Position numbers and translations under genes: made by a program
Assembly (NCBI RefSeq): GCF_010727605.1
Contig: NZ_AP022568.1
Coordinates: forward strand, 4,092,001 to 4,156,000
DNA length: 64,000 bases
Direction: 5' to 3'
DNA from: Mycobacterium simiae
GTDB lineage: Bacteria; Actinomycetota; Actinomycetes; Mycobacteriales; Mycobacteriaceae
Shown: positions 40,876-49,570 of the stretch, one piece after another
How the letters are laid out: every line of letters starts with the position of its first letter
Position numbering within the stretch: position 1 is the first letter of the stretch
Notes under the pieces: model-generated
The model's database searches: none
Told to the model about the DNA's origin: nothing
What the model saw: only the letters and a program-made list of their open reading frames with translations

Positions 40876-40903
40876 CGCCTCACATCATCGCGCGTCCGCG
40901 TTG

Positions 40904-40909
40904 TACGTT
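40904..40909 (+). promoter_or_regulatory. -10 element of the adenylyl cyclase gene (leaderless)
   Basis: TACGTT lies 6 nt before the GTG at 40916, the same arrangement as at amiB2. It supports the shorter start over the TTG at 40901. Confidence 0.5.
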
Positions 40910-40915
40910 GGCCAC

Positions 40916-42037
40916 GTGGGCGAGGCGGTCTACCGCGACATCGATGATTTGCTCGACGGGCTCGAGGGTGCCGCGCGCGCCGAGCGCGCCGAGCTGGTGG
41001 GTTGGCTGTTGGACCAGGGCATCACCGCGGAAGAGATTCGGGCCACCCGCCCCCCGCTGCTGCTGGCCACCCGGCACCTGATCGGCGACGACGGCACCTA
41101 CGTGTCGGCGCGCGAGATCAGCGAGCAGCACCACGTCGACCTGATGCTGCTGCAACGCGTGCAGCGTGCGACCGGACTGGCCAGGGTCGACGACCCCGAC
41201 GCGGCGATCCACATGCGCGCCGACGGTGAAGCGGCCGCCTTTGCTCAACGTTTCGTGGACCTGGGCCTCGATCCCGAGCACGTCGTGCTCGTCGTGCGGG
41301 TGCTCGCCGACGGTCTGTCCCACGCGGCCGAGGTCATGCGCTATGCCGCATTGGCGGCGATCATGCGACCGGGCGCCACCGAGCTCGAGATCGCCAAGGC
41401 GTCCAAAGAGCTGGTGAGCCAGATCGGGCCGCAGCTCGGTCCGATGCTCGAGCAGATGCTGTTCATGCAGCTGCGCCACATGATGGAGACCGAGGCGATC
41501 AACGCCGCCGAGCGCGCGGCGGGCAAGCCGTTGCCCGGCGCGCGCCAGGTCACCGTCGGCTTCGCCGACCTGGTCGGCTTCACGCGGCTGGGCGAGGAGC
41601 TGTCGGCCGAGGAGCTCGGTCAGCTTGCCGGCCGGTTGGCCAGCCTGGCTCGTGACGTGACGGCGCCGCCGGTGCGGTTCATCAAGACCATCGGCGACGC
41701 GGTGATGTTCGTTTGCCCGGAGCCCGAGCCCCTGCTCGATGTCCTGCTGAAGCTTGTTGAGGCCGTCGATACCGACGACGACTTTCCACGGCTGCGGGCC
41801 GGCGTGTCCGCCGGGATGGCGGTGAGCCGGGCCGGTGACTGGTTTGGCAGCCCGGTCAATGTGGCCAGTCGGGTTACCGCCGTCGCGCGGCCGGGCACCG
41901 TCCTGGCATCGGAGTCGGTGTGGGAGGCGGTCGCCGGCGCCGGGGATTACGCCGCGTCGTTCGCTGGGGCGCGCCGACTCAAGGGCGTGAAGAACGAGGT
42001 CAAGCTGTTCCGGATTCGCCGCGGCGGTACCGCCTGA
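40916..42037 (+). CDS. Class III adenylyl cyclase with N-terminal autoinhibitory domain (Rv1264-like)
   Basis: Makes cAMP from ATP; Rv1264 is a homodimer activated at acid pH. 373 residues. The N-terminal helical domain (1 to about 205) matches the pH-sensing region ([21 protein letters not shown]). Catalytic domain: metal Asp218 (FADLVGF), substrate Lys257, metal Asp261 (KTIGDAV), Asp308 in [13 protein letters not shown], transition-state Asn315 and Arg319. Slightly shorter at the C-terminus than the 397 residues I recall. Followed by a likely small-RNA gene and the abmR homologue, as in M. tuberculosis. Confidence 0.93.
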   Translation: MGEAVYRDIDDLLDGLEGAARAERAELVGWLLDQGITAEEIRATRPPLLLATRHLIGDDGTYVSAREISEQHHVDLMLLQRVQRATGLARVDDPDAAIHMRADGEAAAFAQRFVDLGLDPEHVVLVVRVLADGLSHAAEVMRYAALAAIMRPGATELEIAKASKELVSQIGPQLGPMLEQMLFMQLRHMMETEAINAAERAAGKPLPGARQVTVGFADLVGFTRLGEELSAEELGQLAGRLASLARDVTAPPVRFIKTIGDAVMFVCPEPEPLLDVLLKLVEAVDTDDDFPRLRAGVSAGMAVSRAGDWFGSPVNVASRVTAVARPGTVLASESVWEAVAGAGDYAASFAGARRLKGVKNEVKLFRIRRGGTA

Positions 42038-42154
42038 ATGCGGCCGGACATGTGGGCAGGCCCGGGCGGCGCTGGGGGCGTCTGACACGGTCCGACGCGG
42101 TCGGCTCCTTCCCCGCTGCCGACACTTTGAACGGCCGCTTCCGGGCCTGCTTCG
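42038..42154 (-). ncRNA. Putative Mcr11-like small RNA
   Basis: In M. tuberculosis the small RNA Mcr11 (about 120 nt) is encoded between Rv1264 and Rv1265, as I recall on the strand opposite to both genes. Here the 250-bp gap has a strong minus-strand promoter (TTGATA, 17 bp, TATTTT at 42189 to 42161) that would start an RNA near 42154, running about 115 nt to the cyclase stop. The 3' end is a guess: no stem-loop with a U tract is seen, and transcription may continue into the cyclase gene as antisense. I could not compare sequence with Mcr11. Confidence 0.45.
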
Positions 42155-42160
42155 GTGTCA

Positions 42161-42189
42161 AAAATACGCCGTTGAGCGGGCCATATCAA
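42161..42189 (-). promoter_or_regulatory. Minus-strand promoter of the putative small RNA
   Basis: TTGATA (42189 to 42184) and TATTTT (42166 to 42161), spacing exactly 17 bp, on the strand opposite to the flanking genes. It is one of the best sigma-A-type matches in the window and has no protein gene in front of it. Confidence 0.6.
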
Positions 42190-42230
42190 CGGTTTTCCGG
42201 TGACCGCATAGGTCGCGCGCCGCCCCGTGT

Positions 42231-42249
42231 CGTTCGCCCTCGGCGAACG
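42231..42249. promoter_or_regulatory. Perfect inverted repeat between the sRNA and abmR promoters
   Basis: Arms CGTTCGCC (42231 to 42238) and GGCGAACG (42242 to 42249) with a 3-nt centre. It is just upstream of the abmR -35 element and about 42 bp upstream of the sRNA -35, a good position for a shared operator. Function inferred only from position. Confidence 0.4.
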
Positions 42250-42250
42250 G

Positions 42251-42286
42251 TTGAGACATGATTTCGTAATGGTGTAATTATGTAAT
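42251..42286 (+). promoter_or_regulatory. AT-rich abmR promoter with three phased GTAAT repeats
   Basis: GTAAT occurs at 42266, 42274 and 42282, exactly 8 bp apart. A -35-like TTGAGA (42251 to 42256) and -10-like TAATTA (42275 to 42280) are 18 bp apart, and the -10 ends 7 nt before the ATG at 42288, so the message is probably leaderless. In M. tuberculosis the Rv1265 promoter responds to cAMP and the Cmr regulator. Confidence 0.45.
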
Positions 42287-42287
42287 C

Positions 42288-42863
42288 ATGAAATCACACC
42301 ATGGTCATGGCCGGCGCTATGGTCGCGCCGGGGGCTGGCAGCAGGCGCAGCAGCCCGACGCGAGCGGTGCCGCGGAATGGTTCGCCGGTCGGGTACCCGA
42401 GGACTGGTTCGACGGTGACCCGATCGTCATCGTCGATCGCGAAGAAATCACCGTCATCGGAAAGCTGGCGGAGCCCACCGGGAAGCAGGAGAGCGGGGCG
42501 CGGACCGAGGGCCGGGCCGCGCGATTCCGGGAGGAGACCCGTTCCGAGCGCATGCGCATCGCCGACGAGGCGCAGGATCGCTACGGGCGCAAGGTCTCCT
42601 GGGGTGTGGACGTTGCTTCCGAAGACGGCACAGAGCGAATTCTGTTCACCCACATCGCCGTTCCGGTGATGACTCGGTTGAGGCAACCGGAACGTCAGGT
42701 ACTCGATACCTTGGTCGACGCCGGTGTCGCCCGGTCCCGCTCCGACGCGCTGGCGTGGTCTGTGCGACTCGTCGGTGAGCACACCGAAGAGTGGTTGGCC
42801 AAGCTGCGCGATGCGATGTCTGCGGTCGACGATCTGCGTGCGCAGGGCCCCGGCCCCGGCTAG
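42288..42863 (+). CDS. AbmR-like regulator (Rv1265 homologue)
   Basis: 191 residues. Rv1265 has been described as AbmR, an ATP-binding protein that regulates the small RNA Mcr11. The N-terminus is His/Gly/Arg/Gln-rich (MKSHHGHGRRYGRAGGWQQ), then DWFDGDPIVIVDREEITVIG, an Arg/Glu-rich charged helix (around 75 to 100) and a C-terminal helix pair with VARSRSDALAWSVRLVGEHTEEWL. The C-terminal region resembles a short regulator motif rather than a known enzyme. Identity is based mainly on position and recalled similarity. The promoter is AT-rich. Converges on pknH with 48 bp between. Confidence 0.8.
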   Translation: MKSHHGHGRRYGRAGGWQQAQQPDASGAAEWFAGRVPEDWFDGDPIVIVDREEITVIGKLAEPTGKQESGARTEGRAARFREETRSERMRIADEAQDRYGRKVSWGVDVASEDGTERILFTHIAVPVMTRLRQPERQVLDTLVDAGVARSRSDALAWSVRLVGEHTEEWLAKLRDAMSAVDDLRAQGPGPG

Positions 42864-42911
42864 TGAGCGAACAGCCCAGGGCGGCAACGCTTTTGGTTCG
42901 ACCGACCACCG

Positions 42912-44819
42912 CTAGATGCTGTTGATTTTCTCTACGATCTTGTCAGCGATCTGGCCGGCCTGATCGCTGATGTGGTATCCGCACGCGTTGATGTCGACGA
43001 CCACGTTGTTCGCCACGCCCATCGCGTGCTCGCACTCCCAGCCGTCGGCGCCTTCCTGCGTCTGCAGCACCGAGATCTTCGGGGGACTGCCCTGGATTTG
43101 GGCGAACGTCCACCGATAGGTCTTGTTGCTCGAGTTCGTCACCGTCACCGTCTGCCCGGCGCAGCTTTTCCATTTGCCGGCTTCGCTTTGCAAAAACGCG
43201 GTCGCCTTGTCGGCGGTCGGATAGGCCACCACCGCCTGGTTGACCCAGTGGTCGTTGTTGTCGCCCGGTTCCGAGGACACCAGCCCGTTGATCCCGGTGT
43301 AACCGCTCCCGGCGTACACCCGATCCTGGGTCGTGTACAGCGCGCCTTGACAGTCGGGGATCGACACTGTCATCGACGAGGTGCCCATCGAGGTAATCGG
43401 CTTGCCGGGCTGGATGTTCGTCGCACCCATGATCGCGTTGATCTCCGAGGCGCTCAGCAGCAAGGAGTTCAAGCGGGTAGCCGCGACCGGGTCGGGTGGC
43501 GGCTTCGGGTCGGGGATGATCAGCCAAATGGCCACGGCGCTGACCACGACGACCACCACCACCGCGGCCGCCGCGATGATCGGCCACGGATTGCGTTTCG
43601 GTTTCGGCGGCTGTCCCGGACCCCACGGCGGGTGGCCAACCGCCTGTACCGGTGGCAGGTTGCCCGGTGGTGGGCCACCCCAGTTACCGCCGCCGCCGTG
43701 GAAATAGGCGGGGCCGGGGACGGGCTGGCTCGGCGTTGGCACGGGGCCGCTCTCGGGTGCCCAGGGCCGGGGGCTCGGTGCGTGGTGCGGTGCCGCCGGC
43801 GCGGCGCTCTGCCCCGGTCGCGGATAGGACGGCGTCGGGGTGGGGGGCGGCGGCGCGCTCACCCGCGGTGCGGGCGGAGCCGCCTGGGTGCCCGCGATCG
43901 TCGGCGGCTGCACGAGCTTCGGGTCGCCGGGCAGGGTGGCTTCCTGGCTGCGGCGCAGGATGTCGGAGGCGTGGTCTTGATCCGGAGTACTCAGGGCCTC
44001 GTGGGCGGCCAGCGCGAGATCGCCGGCACTGGCGTAGCGCTCCTCGGGCTTTTTGGCCATGCCGCGAGCGATCACCGCGTCAAACGCCTTGGGAATGCCC
44101 GTCCGCACGGTGCTGGGTTGCGGAATGGGGTCGTTCATGTGGGCCCGGACCAGCACGCCGGCGCTGTCGGCGCGGTACGGCGGCGCACCGGTCAGGCATT
44201 CGTGCAGCACGCACGCCAACGCGTAGATGTCGGCCCGGTAGGTCACCTCGTCGTTGGTGAACCGCTCCGGAGCCATGTATTTCCAGGTGCCGACCGCGGT
44301 GCCGAGCTGGGTGAGTTTTTCGTCGGTGGTCGCGCTGGCGATGCCGAAGTCGACGAGGTAGGCGAAGTCGTCACGGGTGACCAAGATGTTGGGCGGCTTG
44401 ACATCACGATGCATGACCCCCGCGGCGTGGGCGGCGTCGAGGGCCGAGGCGACCTGGGTGATGATGGCCACCGCGCGCGGCGGCGTCAGCGGGCCATACC
44501 GTTTGAGCAAGCTGTCCAAGTCGGTGCCCTCGACAAGGCGCATCTCCATGAACATTTTTCCGTCGATTTCGCCGTAGTCGTGAATGGGAACGACGTGCGG
44601 TTCCTGCAAACGGCCGGCGGTCCGCGCTTCGCGCTTCATCCGCTCCCGGAAGACGGGGTCCTGGCTGAACTGATCGGACATCAGCTTGACCGCGACCGTC
44701 CACTCCTTGATGGTGTGTTCGGCCTCGTAGACCTCGCCCATTCCACCGCGGCCGAGCAGCCGTTTCAGGTGGTAGGGCCCGAATGTCGACCCCGCCCGTG
44801 AGGCCTGCTCCTCGCTCAT
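42912..44819 (-). CDS. pknH: PknH, receptor Ser/Thr protein kinase
   Basis: 635 residues. Cytoplasmic kinase domain (1 to about 275): GRGGMGEVY, K45, HRDVKPPN at 137 to 144, DFG at 157 to 159, activation-loop T170 and T174 at the same numbers as M. tuberculosis PknH. Then a Pro-rich juxtamembrane region (about 310 to 425), one membrane helix (PWPIIAAAAVVVVVVVSAVA) and an extracellular PknH-type sensor with four cysteines (DCQ, SCA, ECE, ACG) expected to form two disulphides. PknH phosphorylates EmbR. A GGAGG site precedes the ATG. The C-terminal sensor identifies this copy as the true pknH. Confidence 0.94.
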   Translation of the reverse strand: MSEEQASRAGSTFGPYHLKRLLGRGGMGEVYEAEHTIKEWTVAVKLMSDQFSQDPVFRERMKREARTAGRLQEPHVVPIHDYGEIDGKMFMEMRLVEGTDLDSLLKRYGPLTPPRAVAIITQVASALDAAHAAGVMHRDVKPPNILVTRDDFAYLVDFGIASATTDEKLTQLGTAVGTWKYMAPERFTNDEVTYRADIYALACVLHECLTGAPPYRADSAGVLVRAHMNDPIPQPSTVRTGIPKAFDAVIARGMAKKPEERYASAGDLALAAHEALSTPDQDHASDILRRSQEATLPGDPKLVQPPTIAGTQAAPPAPRVSAPPPPTPTPSYPRPGQSAAPAAPHHAPSPRPWAPESGPVPTPSQPVPGPAYFHGGGGNWGGPPPGNLPPVQAVGHPPWGPGQPPKPKRNPWPIIAAAAVVVVVVVSAVAIWLIIPDPKPPPDPVAATRLNSLLLSASEINAIMGATNIQPGKPITSMGTSSMTVSIPDCQGALYTTQDRVYAGSGYTGINGLVSSEPGDNNDHWVNQAVVAYPTADKATAFLQSEAGKWKSCAGQTVTVTNSSNKTYRWTFAQIQGSPPKISVLQTQEGADGWECEHAMGVANNVVVDINACGYHISDQAGQIADKIVEKINSI

Positions 44820-44852
44820 CGTTGATCCTCCCAGCCAACCGCAGACCCGCCG

Positions 44853-44858
44853 ACCATA
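44853..44858 (-). promoter_or_regulatory. -10 element of pknH, conserved with the second kinase
   Basis: TATGGT on the minus strand, 33 bp before the ATG, within TTGATATGGTCGGCGG. The same element with the same distance to the start codon is found at the second kinase gene, so the duplication included the promoter. Confidence 0.5.
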
Positions 44859-45049
44859 TCAACAATCCCCAGGCGATCCCGCCCGCCGAAACTCCAATCG
44901 GCCGTGGCTGCGCGCCCGTCTGGCCGTTCGATCGCGGCAAACATCGGCGGCCCCGAATGTCGGTTGCGTCCAAGAATCCATCAAGGATAGGGCAAGCGGA
45001 TGCGCGCACCCTGTCTTCACCGAAAGCCGATCACAGCGAAGGGACGGCA

Positions 45050-45274
45050 ATGCTCACCACCACCGGGACCGAGTTCGGGGGCCGCCTCGCCGTCGTGGCC
45101 TTCGCGGCGGCTGTCGTCGCGGTCGCGGCGATGTTGCCCGTGCGGTGGCGTACCGGAGCCGAGCGGATGTGGTCGTACGGCGTCTACTACGTCGGTTACC
45201 GGCTGTTGTCGGTTCAGGTGACGTGTGGGTCGTGGGCCGTCAGCGCGCTGCCGTTGGTCGCCAAACACGCATAG
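45050..45274 (+). CDS. Small membrane protein, unknown
   Basis: 74 residues. ATG at 45050 with GAAGGGA 5 nt upstream. One clear hydrophobic helix (RLAVVAFAAAVVAVAAMLPV, residues 12 to 31) and a second, weaker hydrophobic half ending WAVSALPLVAKHA, with Arg residues between. I do not recognise it. It is divergent from pknH and ends 6 bp from the stop of the FHA-ABC gene. A possible accessory to the kinase/exporter group by position only. Confidence 0.6.
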   Translation: MLTTTGTEFGGRLAVVAFAAAVVAVAAMLPVRWRTGAERMWSYGVYYVGYRLLSVQVTCGSWAVSALPLVAKHA

Positions 45275-45280
45275 TGCTGC

Positions 45281-47650
45281 TCACTTACCCGCCTTACGTT
45301 GTGGATCAAGCTGTTTGAGTCGCACCGCGAGCAGAATCACCAACACCATCGCTTGGGCGGCGCACGCGCCCGCGGCCATCCACCAGCTGCTCGGTGCGTA
45401 GTCCCACATCGGGTCCTCGTCGCCGCCCGCGGTTCGGCGCAGATCGTTGAGGTCGATGGTCGAGGCGGCCATCGCGTAGGCCCAACGCGACGGTGACAAC
45501 CACGCCAATTGCTCCAATGGGATGCGCCCCTTGACGCCGAACATCCCGCCGCACAGCACGAGTTCGGCCATCACCACCAGTACCAGCATCGGCATGCCTC
45601 GATCGGCGTTGCCGATCACCGCGGAGATCAGCAGACCGATCATCATCGAGACCACGGTGACGGCGACGACCGCGACCGCCACCTCGACCCGGGGCCATGG
45701 CAGGACGACGGCCTGGTCCGGCGGCGGCAGACCGACCGCCCCGAGGAATCCGAGGATCAGGCCCTGCATCGTGGTCAATCCGGTGAGGACCGCCAACTTC
45801 GAGGCCAGGTAGGCGCCGCGGGACAGCCCGATCCCGTGTTCGCGCTGATAGATGGCCCGTTCCTTGACGATCTCGCGGATCGAGGCCGCACACCCCATCA
45901 GAGCGCCACCGATGACCAGGAGCACCAACAGTTGGGATGGCTGGGTGGACTTCGTCTCGATGGCCCTGGTCAGTGACAGCCCGGCCTGGCCGGGGACGGC
46001 GTGCGCGAACAAGCTCAGCAGCAGCGGCAGCACCAGGAGTGTCACCGAGTACTGGCGATCGGCGGCGATCACCGCCAGATAACGTCGGCACAGCGTGGTG
46101 AACTGGGCGAACGCGCTCTGCTGGGCGACCGGCCGGCTGGCCGGCGGCGCCGCGTGCCGCGCTCGGTGCGCTGGATGTGGACCGGTGATGGCGGTGTGGA
46201 TGGGGGAGGCGACGTATCGCCCGGTCCAGTCGGTCGTGGTGTCGTGCTCGAGCAGGTTGAACAGATCGGCGAAGTCGCTGCAGTTGAAGTAGCCCAGTGC
46301 CTGTTGCGGCGGACCGAAGTAGGCCAGCCGCCCGCCCGGCGCCAAGATGAGCAGCCGGTCGCACAGGTTCAACTGCGCGGTGTTGTGAGTGACCACCACG
46401 ACCGAGCGGCCGTCGTCGGCCAGGGCGCGCAGTGTCTGCATGACCGATTTCTCGTAACCCGGATCGAGGCCGGAGGTGGGTTCGTCGAGGAACAGCAACG
46501 ACGGCTTGGTCAACAGTTCCAGCGCCACGCTGGTGCGTTTCCGTTGTCCGCCGGACAGGCTGTCGATCCGCTGATTGGCATGGCCGGCAAGCCCGAGTTC
46601 GGTGAGGACCTCGTCGATGCGCTGCTTTCGCTCCGCCGCGGAAACGTCTTGCGGAAATCGCAGCCGCGCAGCGTAATTCAGTGCTTTGCGGACGGTCAGC
46701 GGGGTGTGCAGGATGTCGTCCTGGGGCACGAAGCCGATGCGATGGCGTAGCTCGGCGTAGTTCTGGTAGAGGTCCCGATTGTCGTATCGCACCTCGCCGC
46801 TGGTGGCGGGGCTGAATCCGGTCAGTGCGCCCAATAGTGTGGATTTCCCTGCCCCGCTTGGCCCCACCACCGCCATGAAGCAGCGCTGTGGCAGGGCGAA
46901 GCTGACGTCGCTGAGCAACGTCTTGCCCTTGCTGGTGACGACCCGCAGGTTGGACGCTTCGTAGGAGATGTCGCCGGTGTCAACGTATTCGACGAGTTGG
47001 TCACCGGACAGGTGCAGCAGTTGGTGACCGATGCCGACGATGTCGTTGGGTCCGATGATCGCTCGGACGATCCGGTTGCCGTTGACGTAGGTTCCGTTGG
47101 CGCTGTGGTTGTCGACGAGTTCCCATTGGTTGCCGGTGCGCCGCACCACCGCGTGGTAGCGGGAGACCAAGAGGTCGTCGAGAACGACTTGGTTGTCGGT
47201 TGCGCGGCCGATCCGGATGTCGACCTGACCCATGTTGTACACCGCGGTCGGCGGCCGAGCCACCGTCGTCTCACCGACCGGCGGTGTCGGTGTCGCAACG
47301 GTTTGTGTCCGCGCGTGCGCGGGTGGCCCGACGATCGGGTAGACCTCGAGCGGTTCCCCGGACGACGCCGACCCGAGCACGACGGTGACGGGACGGTCGA
47401 TCGTCAGGCTCTCGACACGCCGGCCGTCGATGAACATCCCATTGCGGCTGCGATTGATCAGAACCCAGCCCGCCGGTGTTGGCTGCAGCACCGCGTGCTG
47501 GCGCGACACCCGGGGGTTCTCCAGTTGGATGTCAGACTCGTAGGCGCGGCCGATATTCCAGGACCTGCCGCCAGTGGTCTGCCAGGTGCGTCCCTGCGCG
47601 CGCAGTTCAAGTCTGGGAATGGTGGTGACCAATTCGGTCCTGTCGTCCAC
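45281..47650 (-). CDS. FHA-domain ABC exporter (Rv1747-like)
   Basis: 789 residues. Two FHA domains (about 25 to 95, with RVSRQHAVL; and 145 to 215, with VSRYHAVVRRTGNQWELVDNHSANGTYVNG), an ABC ATPase (about 235 to 460: GPSGAGKST, LSGGQRKRTSVALELL, LLFLDEPTSGLDP) and a C-terminal ABC-2-type membrane domain with six or so helices. In M. tuberculosis Rv1747 is phosphorylated by its neighbour PknF and its FHA domains bind phosphothreonine. Here the neighbours on both sides are PknH-type kinases. GTG start with GGAGG at suitable spacing. Probably in one operon with the upstream kinase (75 bp gap). Confidence 0.92.
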   Translation of the reverse strand: MDDRTELVTTIPRLELRAQGRTWQTTGGRSWNIGRAYESDIQLENPRVSRQHAVLQPTPAGWVLINRSRNGMFIDGRRVESLTIDRPVTVVLGSASSGEPLEVYPIVGPPAHARTQTVATPTPPVGETTVARPPTAVYNMGQVDIRIGRATDNQVVLDDLLVSRYHAVVRRTGNQWELVDNHSANGTYVNGNRIVRAIIGPNDIVGIGHQLLHLSGDQLVEYVDTGDISYEASNLRVVTSKGKTLLSDVSFALPQRCFMAVVGPSGAGKSTLLGALTGFSPATSGEVRYDNRDLYQNYAELRHRIGFVPQDDILHTPLTVRKALNYAARLRFPQDVSAAERKQRIDEVLTELGLAGHANQRIDSLSGGQRKRTSVALELLTKPSLLFLDEPTSGLDPGYEKSVMQTLRALADDGRSVVVVTHNTAQLNLCDRLLILAPGGRLAYFGPPQQALGYFNCSDFADLFNLLEHDTTTDWTGRYVASPIHTAITGPHPAHRARHAAPPASRPVAQQSAFAQFTTLCRRYLAVIAADRQYSVTLLVLPLLLSLFAHAVPGQAGLSLTRAIETKSTQPSQLLVLLVIGGALMGCAASIREIVKERAIYQREHGIGLSRGAYLASKLAVLTGLTTMQGLILGFLGAVGLPPPDQAVVLPWPRVEVAVAVVAVTVVSMMIGLLISAVIGNADRGMPMLVLVVMAELVLCGGMFGVKGRIPLEQLAWLSPSRWAYAMAASTIDLNDLRRTAGGDEDPMWDYAPSSWWMAAGACAAQAMVLVILLAVRLKQLDPQRKAGK

Positions 47651-47725
47651 GGGTAGCCTCCGCTGCGTTAGCTAGCCAATGTTATTGGGCTGGTTGATCT
47701 TTAGCGCCATCGGATGCGGTTCAGT

Positions 47726-49531
47726 TCAACCACCGTACTTCGTCCACCAGGTGTGCAGCTCCTCGATTGTCGGGGGGTCGCCGAAGACGTCGCACAGCAG
47801 CAGCCGTTGCTGATTGCTCCAGACCATGTTCGGGTGGTTTTCATACGTGCCGCACGCAATCATCCCGACGTCCACTTTTGGGGCGCTGGGGTGTTGCCAC
47901 GGTTCGGGATTCGTGGTGCCCCCGGGGCAGGTTGCCATCTGCAGAAGTTTGATATCGGCATCGAAAGCGTCTTTGAGAACGCCCGGATTGGGGAACAGGG
48001 CGTAGCGGCCCTTGGATGGTCCGCCGGGGTTGGTGTTCTGGTCGCAGTCGACGATCGCCAGCGCCTCCGACCAAACACTGTTCGGCTTGGGCGTGGCCGG
48101 CGTGCACACGCCGCTCGGGTAGCCCGGGGGCACGATCGACAACAGCTGGCTTTCCAGGTCGCCGGCCGGGGTGGACGTCGGGGTGGACATCCTGGTGGTC
48201 GGCTGGGAGGTCGTGGTTTGCGGCGGGGTGGTGGTGCTGTTCGCGGTCGGTTGCGGCGCCGGGTTGTCCTCATGCTGCGTCGCGATGTAGATGCCGACGG
48301 CGGCGAGCACGAGAACCATGACGAGCGCGCACACCCCGACCACGATCGGCCAGGGATTGCGTTTGGGCTTGGGCACCGGCCGGGCCGGGCCCCAGTGCGT
48401 GGGACCGCCGGGCGGTGTTCCGGTCCAGTTGCGGGCGCCGCCTTGGTAATACTGCGGCGCGGAGGCGTGCTGGCCCGGGGTGGGCACGGGTCCGCTGTCG
48501 GGCGCCCAGGGCCGGGGGCTGGCGGCGTGCTGAGGTGCCGGCGGTACCGGGCCTGGCCCCGGCCGGGGTGGTTGCGGGGTGTTGATCCGCGGTTGTGCCG
48601 TGGCTGGCGCGGTCGGCGGCGGGTCCACGGCGGTGCCGGCCGCCAGCGTCGCTTCGCGGCTGCGACGCAGAATATTGTCGGCGTGATCTTGGTCGGGCGT
48701 GCTCAGCGCCTCGTGGGCGGCCAGGGCGAGATCGCCGGCGCTGGCGTAACGGTCTTCGGGCTTTTTGGCCATGCCGCGCGCGATCACCGCGTCAAACGCC
48801 TTGGGAATTCCCGAACGCGCGTCGCTGGCCCGCGGGATGGCGTCGCTGGTGTGTGCCCTGACCAATTCGCCGGCGGTGCTCGCGCGATACGGCGGCGTGC
48901 CCGTCAGGCATTCGTACAGCACACACGCCAGCGCGTAGATGTCGGCGCGGTAAGTCACCTCGCCGTTCGAAAAGCGTTCGGGCGCCATGTATTTCCAGGT
49001 GCCCACCGCGGTGCCGAGCTGGGTGAGTTTTTCGTCGGTGGTCGCGCTGGCGATGCCGAAGTCGACGAGGTAGGCGAAGTCGTCGCGCGTGATCAGGATG
49101 TTGGGTGGCTTGATGTCGCGGTGCATGACGCCCGCGGCGTGGGCGGCGTCGAGGGCCGAGGCGATCTGGGTGATGATGGCCACCGCCCGGGGCGCCGTCA
49201 GCGGCCCGAACCGCTTGAGCATGTCGTCCAGGTCGATGCCCTCGATGAGGTGCATCTCCATGAACATCTGCCCGTCGATTTCGCCGTAGTCGTGGATGGG
49301 AACGACATGCGGTTCCTGCAAACGGCCGGCGGTGCGCGCTTCGCGCCGCATCCGCTCCCGGAAAACGGGGTCCTTGCTGAATTCTGCGGCCATCACCTTG
49401 ACCGCCACCGTCCACTCCTTGACGGTGTGTTCGGCCTCGTAGACCTCGCCCATTCCACCGCGGCCGAGCAGCCGTTTCAGGTGGTAGGGCCCGAACATCG
49501 ACCCCACCCGCGAGTCCTGCGCGTCGCTCAT
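47726..49531 (-). CDS. Second PknH-like receptor kinase with a different sensor domain
   Basis: 601 residues. The kinase domain is a paralogue of the pknH copy downstream: 23 differences in the first 180 residues by hand count, same K45, HRD, DFG, T170 and T174. Pro-rich linker, one membrane helix (WPIVVGVCALVMVLVLAAVGIY), a Thr/Pro-rich stalk, then an extracellular domain unrelated by eye to the PknH sensor, with five cysteines (GVCTP, VDCDQ, ATCPG, IACGT, LLCDV). ATG with GGAGG upstream. It sits next to embR, so it may also act on EmbR. Resembles the pknH2 arrangement reported for some M. tuberculosis-complex lineages. Confidence 0.92.
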   Translation of the reverse strand: MSDAQDSRVGSMFGPYHLKRLLGRGGMGEVYEAEHTVKEWTVAVKVMAAEFSKDPVFRERMRREARTAGRLQEPHVVPIHDYGEIDGQMFMEMHLIEGIDLDDMLKRFGPLTAPRAVAIITQIASALDAAHAAGVMHRDIKPPNILITRDDFAYLVDFGIASATTDEKLTQLGTAVGTWKYMAPERFSNGEVTYRADIYALACVLYECLTGTPPYRASTAGELVRAHTSDAIPRASDARSGIPKAFDAVIARGMAKKPEDRYASAGDLALAAHEALSTPDQDHADNILRRSREATLAAGTAVDPPPTAPATAQPRINTPQPPRPGPGPVPPAPQHAASPRPWAPDSGPVPTPGQHASAPQYYQGGARNWTGTPPGGPTHWGPARPVPKPKRNPWPIVVGVCALVMVLVLAAVGIYIATQHEDNPAPQPTANSTTTPPQTTTSQPTTRMSTPTSTPAGDLESQLLSIVPPGYPSGVCTPATPKPNSVWSEALAIVDCDQNTNPGGPSKGRYALFPNPGVLKDAFDADIKLLQMATCPGGTTNPEPWQHPSAPKVDVGMIACGTYENHPNMVWSNQQRLLLCDVFGDPPTIEELHTWWTKYGG

Positions 49532-49564
49532 CGTTGATCCTCCAAACCAACCGCGGATCCGCCG

Positions 49565-49570
49565 ACCATA
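49565..49570 (-). promoter_or_regulatory. -10 element of the second kinase gene
   Basis: TATGGT on the minus strand, 33 bp before the ATG, inside TTGATATGGTCGGCGGATCC. Sequence and spacing match the pknH promoter. Confidence 0.5.

Noticed and set aside
47714..49537. Open frame of 607 codons opposite the second kinase
   Set aside because: Arg/Gly-rich composition shadow; a similar shadow occurs opposite pknH (42972 to 44801) because the two kinases are paralogues, not because a protein is encoded.
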